A stretch of DNA of 64,000 nucleotides from Rothia dentocariosa ATCC 17931. GTDB lineage: Bacteria; Actinomycetota; Actinomycetes; Actinomycetales; Micrococcaceae. The stretch is from contig NC_014643.1 in NCBI RefSeq assembly GCF_000164695.2, forward strand, positions 248,001 through 312,000, written 5' to 3'. The stretch's first letter is position 1. Every line of letters begins with the position of its first letter. The position numbers and the translations under genes are program-made. The notes below the pieces were generated by a model, which saw nothing but the letters and a program-made list of their open reading frames with translations, was not told where the DNA came from and did not search any database. Below are positions 59,337 to 64,000 of this stretch, piece after piece.

Positions 59337-59572
59337 TTGGACTCACCTTCGGTTGCGGGACGAATACCGAGCTCGCGCTCACGCAGCACGGTGTAGATAC
59401 GTGCGATATCACGCTTGATGGTGCGGCGACGACCAGCGTTAGCCTGACCGGTGACTTCCTGGAAACGGATGTTGAAGAGTTCCTTCTTCGATTCGCTCAG
59501 CTTTGCAGCCAGCTCTTCGTTGGAGAGCTCTGCGAGCTTATCGATGCTCAGATCCTTGGATCCAACTGCCAT
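59333..59572 (-). CDS. rpmC: 50S ribosomal protein L29
   Basis: 79 residues with [23 protein letters not shown] and the [18 protein letters not shown] helix. Lies near the exit tunnel. Confidence 0.97.
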   Translation of the reverse strand: MAVGSKDLSIDKLAELSNEELAAKLSESKKELFNIRFQEVTGQANAGRRRTIKRDIARIYTVLRERELGIRPATEGESK

Positions 59573-59577
59573 CTCGC

Positions 59578-59994
59578 TTATTCACCACCTTCGCGACGCA
59601 CAACACGTGCCTTCATCGGGAGTTTGTGGATTGCCAGGCGCAGCGCCTCGCGAGCCACCTCTTCGGATACACCGGCGATCTCAAACATGACTCGACCGGG
59701 CTTAACATTAGCGACCCACCACTCGGGTGAACCCTTACCGGAACCCATACGAGTTTCGGCAGGCTTCTTGGTCAACGGACGGTCCGGGTAAATGTTAATC
59801 CAGACCTTACCGCCACGCTTGATGTGACGGGTCATTGCAATACGTGCAGCCTCAATCTGACGGTTGGTCACATATGCGGGCGAAAGAGCCTGAATGCCCC
59901 ATTCACCGAAGCTAACCTCGGTGCCGCCCTTTGCGAGACCATGACGCTTGGGGTGGTGCTGCTTACGGAACTTTACTCGACGGGGAATAAGCAT
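59578..59994 (-). CDS. rplP: 50S ribosomal protein L16
   Basis: 138 residues: [49 protein letters not shown] segment, and [24 protein letters not shown]. Canonical. Confidence 0.98.
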   Translation of the reverse strand: MLIPRRVKFRKQHHPKRHGLAKGGTEVSFGEWGIQALSPAYVTNRQIEAARIAMTRHIKRGGKVWINIYPDRPLTKKPAETRMGSGKGSPEWWVANVKPGRVMFEIAGVSEEVAREALRLAIHKLPMKARVVRREGGE

Positions 59995-60792
59995 TTATGC
60001 CTCACCGTTCTCTGCAGTCTTGGCTTCGGTGTTTGCCGAAGCATTCTCGTTGCGGCGTTCACGACGGGGACCACGGCCACCGGAGCGGCGGCGATCACCA
60101 TCACGGCGGTTGCCGCGACGGTTGTTAGCTGCCTGCTGAGCTGCCAGTTCCTTGTCGGTCAAGTCGCCCTTGTAGATCCAGACCTTCACACCAATACGAC
60201 CGAAGGTAGTCTTGGCTTCGAAGAAACCGTAATCGATGTTCGCACGCAGGGTGTGCAGGGGCACACGACCTTCACGGTAGAACTCGGAACGGGACATTTC
60301 AGCGCCGCCTAAGCGACCGGAGCACTGGATACGAATACCCTTTGCACCTGCACGCTGTGCGGACTGGATTGCCTTCTTCATAGCACGGCGGAATGCAACA
60401 CGCGCTGCAAGCTGTTCTGCAATGCTCTGAGCAACCAGCTGAGCTGACAGATCGGGGTTAGAAACCTCAAGAATGTTCAGCTGAATCTGCTTGCCGGTCA
60501 GTTTCTCAAGCTCGCCACGGATGCGGTCTGCTTCAGCGCCACGGCGGCCGATGACGATACCGGGACGCGCAGTGTGGATATCCACACGCACACGGTCACG
60601 GGTACGCTCAATCTCAACCTTTGCAACGCCCGCACGATCCAGGTTCTTTGCCAAAAGCTCGCGGATCTTCACATCTTCGCGAACGAAGTCTGCGTAACGC
60701 TCGCCGGGCTTGTTGGAATCAGCGAACCACTTGGAGACGTGCTCGGTGGTAATGCCCAGTCGGAAACCGTTCGGGTGAATTTTCTGACCCAT
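59995..60792 (-). CDS. rpsC: 30S ribosomal protein S3
   Basis: 265 residues: [24 protein letters not shown], the KH domain with [21 protein letters not shown], and [10 protein letters not shown]. The C-terminal 45 residues are an Arg/Gly/Asn-rich extension typical of actinobacterial S3. Abuts rplV with no gap. Confidence 0.98.
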   Translation of the reverse strand: MGQKIHPNGFRLGITTEHVSKWFADSNKPGERYADFVREDVKIRELLAKNLDRAGVAKVEIERTRDRVRVDIHTARPGIVIGRRGAEADRIRGELEKLTGKQIQLNILEVSNPDLSAQLVAQSIAEQLAARVAFRRAMKKAIQSAQRAGAKGIRIQCSGRLGGAEMSRSEFYREGRVPLHTLRANIDYGFFEAKTTFGRIGVKVWIYKGDLTDKELAAQQAANNRRGNRRDGDRRRSGGRGPRRERRNENASANTEAKTAENGEA

Positions 60793-61158
60793 TTAGCGGT
60801 CCTCCTCCTTCTCCGGGGTAGCAACTACCACGGTGATGTGGCTGGTGCGCTTGTTGATACGGTATGCACGACCCTGCGCGCGGGGCTGAATGCGCTTCAT
60901 GGTCGGACCTTCATTCACGAATGCTTCGCTGACGAACAGCTCTTCCTCGCGGAACGGCAGACCTTCCTGGGTCGCCTTCTGACGAGCGTTTGCTATTGCC
61001 GAAGCAACGATTTTATATACCGGTTCTGAAGCACCCTGGGGTGCGAACTTCAGAATCGCCAGAGCCTCTTCCGCTTGCTTACCACGGATCAGGTTGACGA
61101 CACGGCGGGCCTTCATAGGCGTAACGCGAACAAAACGCGCTGATGCCTTGGCTTCCAT
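60793..61158 (-). CDS. rplV: 50S ribosomal protein L22
   Basis: 121 residues: [26 protein letters not shown] and the tunnel-loop [24 protein letters not shown]. Macrolide-resistance changes in L22 arise in this loop; none is evident. Confidence 0.98.
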   Translation of the reverse strand: MEAKASARFVRVTPMKARRVVNLIRGKQAEEALAILKFAPQGASEPVYKIVASAIANARQKATQEGLPFREEELFVSEAFVNEGPTMKRIQPRAQGRAYRINKRTSHITVVVATPEKEEDR

Positions 61159-61216
61159 TGCCTATCTCTCTTTCGTCTTATGCCGAAAAGGAAACATAAC
61201 TGATCGGATTATCCGA

Positions 61217-61498
61217 TTAGCGACGCTTACCCTTACGGTCGTCCTTCACATGGCTGCGGAAAGTGCGGGTGGGTGCAAACTCGCCGAGCTTGTGCCCAAC
61301 CATCGACTCGGTAATGAATACCGGTACGTGCTTGCGTCCGTCGTACACTGCGATGGTGTGCCCGAGCATATCGGGAATAATCATCGAGCGACGGGACCAA
61401 GTCTTAATAACATTCTTGGTGCCCTTCTCGTTCTGAGCCGCTACCTTCAGGTAGAGGTGCTGATCAACGAAAGGGCCCTTCTTCAAACTACGAGGCAT
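61217..61498 (-). CDS. rpsS: 30S ribosomal protein S19
   Basis: 93 residues: [43 protein letters not shown] and [20 protein letters not shown]. Canonical. Confidence 0.98.
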   Translation of the reverse strand: MPRSLKKGPFVDQHLYLKVAAQNEKGTKNVIKTWSRRSMIIPDMLGHTIAVYDGRKHVPVFITESMVGHKLGEFAPTRTFRSHVKDDRKGKRR

Positions 61499-61510
61499 GT
61501 GTCAGGCTCC

Positions 61511-62347
61511 TTAGCGCTTCTTGCCAGTACGACGGCGACGAACGATGAGCTTGTCGCTTTCCTTATTGGGACGACGAGTGCGGCCCTCGGGCTTACCATT
61601 GGGGTTAACCGGGTGACGACCGCCGGAGGTCTTACCCTCACCACCACCATGCGGGTGGTCAACCGGGTTCATAACCACACCACGAACGGTCGGACGGATG
61701 CCCTTCCAGCGGTTGCGGCCTGCCTTACCCCAGTTGATGTTGGACTGCTCTGCGTTGCCAACCTCGCCCACGGTTGCACGGCAGCGAACATCCACGTTAC
61801 GGATTTCGCCGGAGGGCAGACGGAGCTGACCGTACTTGCCTTCCTTAGCAACCAGCTGAACCGAAGCACCAGCGGAACGTGCCAGCTTTGCGCCACCACC
61901 GGGACGGAGCTCAACACAGTGGAGCACAGTACCCACGGGGATGTTGCGCAGGGGCAGGTTGTTGCCGGGCTTGATGTCGGCTGAAGGGCCAGACTCGACG
62001 ATGTCGCCCTGAGAGAGCCTGTTCGGAGCGATAATGTAGCGCTTAGAACCATCGAAGTAGTGCAGAAGTGCGATGCGTGCGGTACGGTTTGGATCGTACT
62101 CGATGTGCGCAACGCGTGCATTCACACCGTCTTTATCGTGACGGCGGAAGTCGATCAGACGGTACTGACGCTTGTGTCCGCCACCCTTATGACGAGTGGT
62201 GATACGACCGGTGTTGTTACGGCCGCCGGTCTTGTGAAGCGGACGAAGCAGGGACTTTTCCGGGGTGGAGCGGGTGATTTCAACGAAATCAGCAACGCTC
62301 GAACCGCGGCGACCCGGGGTCGTCGGCTTATACTTACGAATACCCAT
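61511..62347 (-). CDS. rplB: 50S ribosomal protein L2
   Basis: 278 residues: [43 protein letters not shown], and the peptidyl-transferase-associated [23 protein letters not shown]. Canonical. Confidence 0.98.
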   Translation of the reverse strand: MGIRKYKPTTPGRRGSSVADFVEITRSTPEKSLLRPLHKTGGRNNTGRITTRHKGGGHKRQYRLIDFRRHDKDGVNARVAHIEYDPNRTARIALLHYFDGSKRYIIAPNRLSQGDIVESGPSADIKPGNNLPLRNIPVGTVLHCVELRPGGGAKLARSAGASVQLVAKEGKYGQLRLPSGEIRNVDVRCRATVGEVGNAEQSNINWGKAGRNRWKGIRPTVRGVVMNPVDHPHGGGEGKTSGGRHPVNPNGKPEGRTRRPNKESDKLIVRRRRTGKKR

Positions 62348-62389
62348 GTGAGATATTTCTTTCCTTCGTTAAAGTGGTCTCCGCAAGCC

Positions 62390-62692
62390 TTATGCCTGCG
62401 GACCGCCGAAGATGTCGATACGGCCTTCCTTGAGGGTCACGATAGCACGCTTGGTGTCCTTACGAGAGCCCCATCCGAAACGGGTGCGCTTCCGCTTGCC
62501 CTTACGGTTCATAGTATTGATGGAAGCAACCTTGACGTCCCAGATTGTTTCGATAGCCTGCTTGATTTCAAGCTTGTTTGAGTCCGGAGCGACCTCGAAA
62601 GTGTATTTGTCTTCGTCGATCTGTCCATAGCTCTTTTCAGAAACAACAGGAGCGATAATTACGTCGTACACAGACTTGGTGGAAACGCTCAT
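62390..62692 (-). CDS. rplW: 50S ribosomal protein L23
   Basis: 100 residues: [27 protein letters not shown] and [33 protein letters not shown]. Start overlaps the rplD stop by one base. Confidence 0.97.
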   Translation of the reverse strand: MSVSTKSVYDVIIAPVVSEKSYGQIDEDKYTFEVAPDSNKLEIKQAIETIWDVKVASINTMNRKGKRKRTRFGWGSRKDTKRAIVTLKEGRIDIFGGPQA

Positions 62693-63309
62693 TACTTAGC
62701 GCCCTCCTTCTTCTGATTAGCAGCTACGAACGCGTCGTATGCCGCCTTGGTGAAGACTACATCATCCGAAACCAGCACATCGTAGGTGTTGAGCTGATCT
62801 GCGTAGAGCACGTGAACTTTCTGCAGGTTACGTGCGGACAGTGCCAGCACATCCTCTGCACGATCGATAACGAACAGAACATTCTTGCGATCGGTAAGCT
62901 CTGCGAATGCAGCCTTAGCAGCCTTAGTCGAGGGAGTCTCACCAGAGATGAAGTTCTCCACCACGTGGATGCGGTCGTGACGAGCGCGGTCAGAGAGAGC
63001 GCCACGCAGTGCTGCGGCGATCATCTTCTTGGGGGTGCGCTGTGCGTAGTTACGCGGGGTCGGACCGTGCACCACGCCACCACCGGTCATATGCGGTGCG
63101 CGGATGGAGCCCTGACGCGCATTACCGGTACCCTTCTGCTTGAAGGGCTTACGGCCTGCACCGGAAACTTCACCACGGTTCTTGGTCTTGTGGGTACCCT
63201 GACGTGCGGCAGCAAGCTGTGCAACGACAACCTGGTGCAGCAGGGGTACGGATGCCTGCGCGTCGAAAATCTCTGCGGGCAGATCTACCTTAAGGGTTTT
63301 GACAGCCAT
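62692..63309 (-). CDS. rplD: 50S ribosomal protein L4
   Basis: 205 residues: [43 protein letters not shown] is the conserved tunnel loop region. The ending has a Lys/Glu-rich tail. Six bases after rplC. Confidence 0.98.
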   Translation of the reverse strand: MAVKTLKVDLPAEIFDAQASVPLLHQVVVAQLAAARQGTHKTKNRGEVSGAGRKPFKQKGTGNARQGSIRAPHMTGGGVVHGPTPRNYAQRTPKKMIAAALRGALSDRARHDRIHVVENFISGETPSTKAAKAAFAELTDRKNVLFVIDRAEDVLALSARNLQKVHVLYADQLNTYDVLVSDDVVFTKAAYDAFVAANQKKEGAK

Positions 63310-63315
63310 GATGTA

Positions 63316-63972
63316 CTAGGCTCCCTTCACAGCGGTACGAACCAGAACAACGCCGCCCTTAGGACCGGGGATTGCACCCTTGATCAGCAGGACATTGTTC
63401 TCTGCGTCCACACCCTGGATAGTCAGGTTCAAAGTGGTGTGACGAGCTGCGCCCATACGGCCAGCCATGCGCATACCCTTGAACACGCGTGCGGGATAGG
63501 ATGCACCACCAATGGAACCGGGCTTACGGTGGTTCTTGTGCTGACCGTGCGATGCGCCAACACCCTTGAAGCCGTGACGCTTCATAACACCTGCGAAACC
63601 CTTACCCTTGGTCTTGCCAACGACGTCTACCTTCTGACCGGGCTCGAACATCTCAACGGTCAATTCCTGACCGAGGGAATACTCAGCAGCGTCTGCGGTG
63701 CGCAGTTCGACGAGGTGACGACGGGGAGTAACACCGGCCTTCTCGAAGTGACCAGCCAGAGGCTTGGTAACCTTGCGAGAATCGATGGAACCGAAACCAA
63801 TCTGCACAGCGTGGTAGCCGTCAGTTTCCTGGTTACGGATCTGAGTAATAACGTTAGAATCGGCCTTGACGACGGTCACCGGCACAACTTTGCCGTCCTC
63901 GTCCCAGACCTGAGTCATGCCAAGTTTAGTACCCAGCAGACCCTTCACCTGGCGCTCGAATTTGTTAGTCAT
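63316..63972 (-). CDS. rplC: 50S ribosomal protein L3
   Basis: 218 residues: [61 protein letters not shown] and [13 protein letters not shown]. Complete; its start lies 28 bases from the window end, where rpsJ would be expected upstream. Confidence 0.98.
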   Translation of the reverse strand: MTNKFERQVKGLLGTKLGMTQVWDEDGKVVPVTVVKADSNVITQIRNQETDGYHAVQIGFGSIDSRKVTKPLAGHFEKAGVTPRRHLVELRTADAAEYSLGQELTVEMFEPGQKVDVVGKTKGKGFAGVMKRHGFKGVGASHGQHKNHRKPGSIGGASYPARVFKGMRMAGRMGAARHTTLNLTIQGVDAENNVLLIKGAIPGPKGGVVLVRTAVKGA

Positions 63973-64000
63973 GAGATGCGATCCTCTACAGCTTGATCTC

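Noticed and set aside
62812..63996. 394-codon plus-strand ORF at the window end
   Set aside because: Antisense to rplD and rplC, which are unmistakable.

Overview
The window looks like chromosome of a Micrococcaceae actinobacterium, most likely Rothia (dentocariosa/aeria-like). Reasons: mycothiol gene mshA, a GuaB3 paralogue beside guaB, DUF3817 and SURF1 next to guaA, GroES-GroEL with an acidic GroEL tail, actinobacterial ribosomal-cluster order, and many genes starting directly downstream of a TANNNT -10 box (leaderless transcripts). Species assignment is inference.

Layout: (1) 1-4.2 kb is AT-rich accessory DNA: the start of a MarR-type regulator with a palindromic operator, an unknown two-helix membrane protein, and three tandem paralogous membrane proteins of unknown function between two copies of a hairpin element. 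(2) 4.2-7.6 kb: guaA, DUF3817 and SURF1. (3) About 7.6-13.08 kb is a GC-rich copper-resistance block (CopB-type CPH P-ATPase, HMA copper chaperone, DUF305 lipoprotein, DUF5655 protein) that appears foreign. Its two-component regulators are broken: the kinase has two homopolymer frameshifts and the response regulator is cut at the island edge. A CsoR-type palindrome lies upstream of the chaperone gene. The right edge joins the 3' part of a beta-propeller surface-protein gene whose intact paralogue lies at 56.8-58.8 kb. (4) 13.9-19.1 kb: guaB3, guaB, groEL and groES with CIRCE. (5) 19.3-31 kb: a methyltransferase, a YbdK-type glutamate-cysteine ligase, the t6A genes tsaB-rimI-tsaD with tsaE and alr, mshA with an adjacent putative phosphatase, and a sugar-transferase gene ruined by an internal deletion. 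(6) 31-40.8 kb: nnr, acpS, glmS, coaA, a VanY-like peptidase, mscL, glmM and ppk2. (7) 40.9-64 kb: ribosomal and expression genes, almost all on the minus strand (rplM-rpsI, truA, rplQ-rpoA-rpsK-rpsM-rpmJ-infA, rlmN, map, secY-adk, spc operon, S10 operon). The spc and S10 operons are separated by 3.7 kb holding an SLH/beta-propeller surface protein, a decayed ORF and several hairpins.

The genes cover purine synthesis, protein folding, tRNA t6A modification, cell-wall precursors (alr, glmS, glmM, VanY-like), coenzyme A and ACP maturation, thiol metabolism and translation. The accessory parts of most interest are the copper island with its broken regulators, the tandem membrane-protein array, and the gene beside mshA, which is a candidate for the unidentified mycothiol-pathway phosphatase. 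No tRNA, rRNA, CRISPR array or intact transposase was seen.
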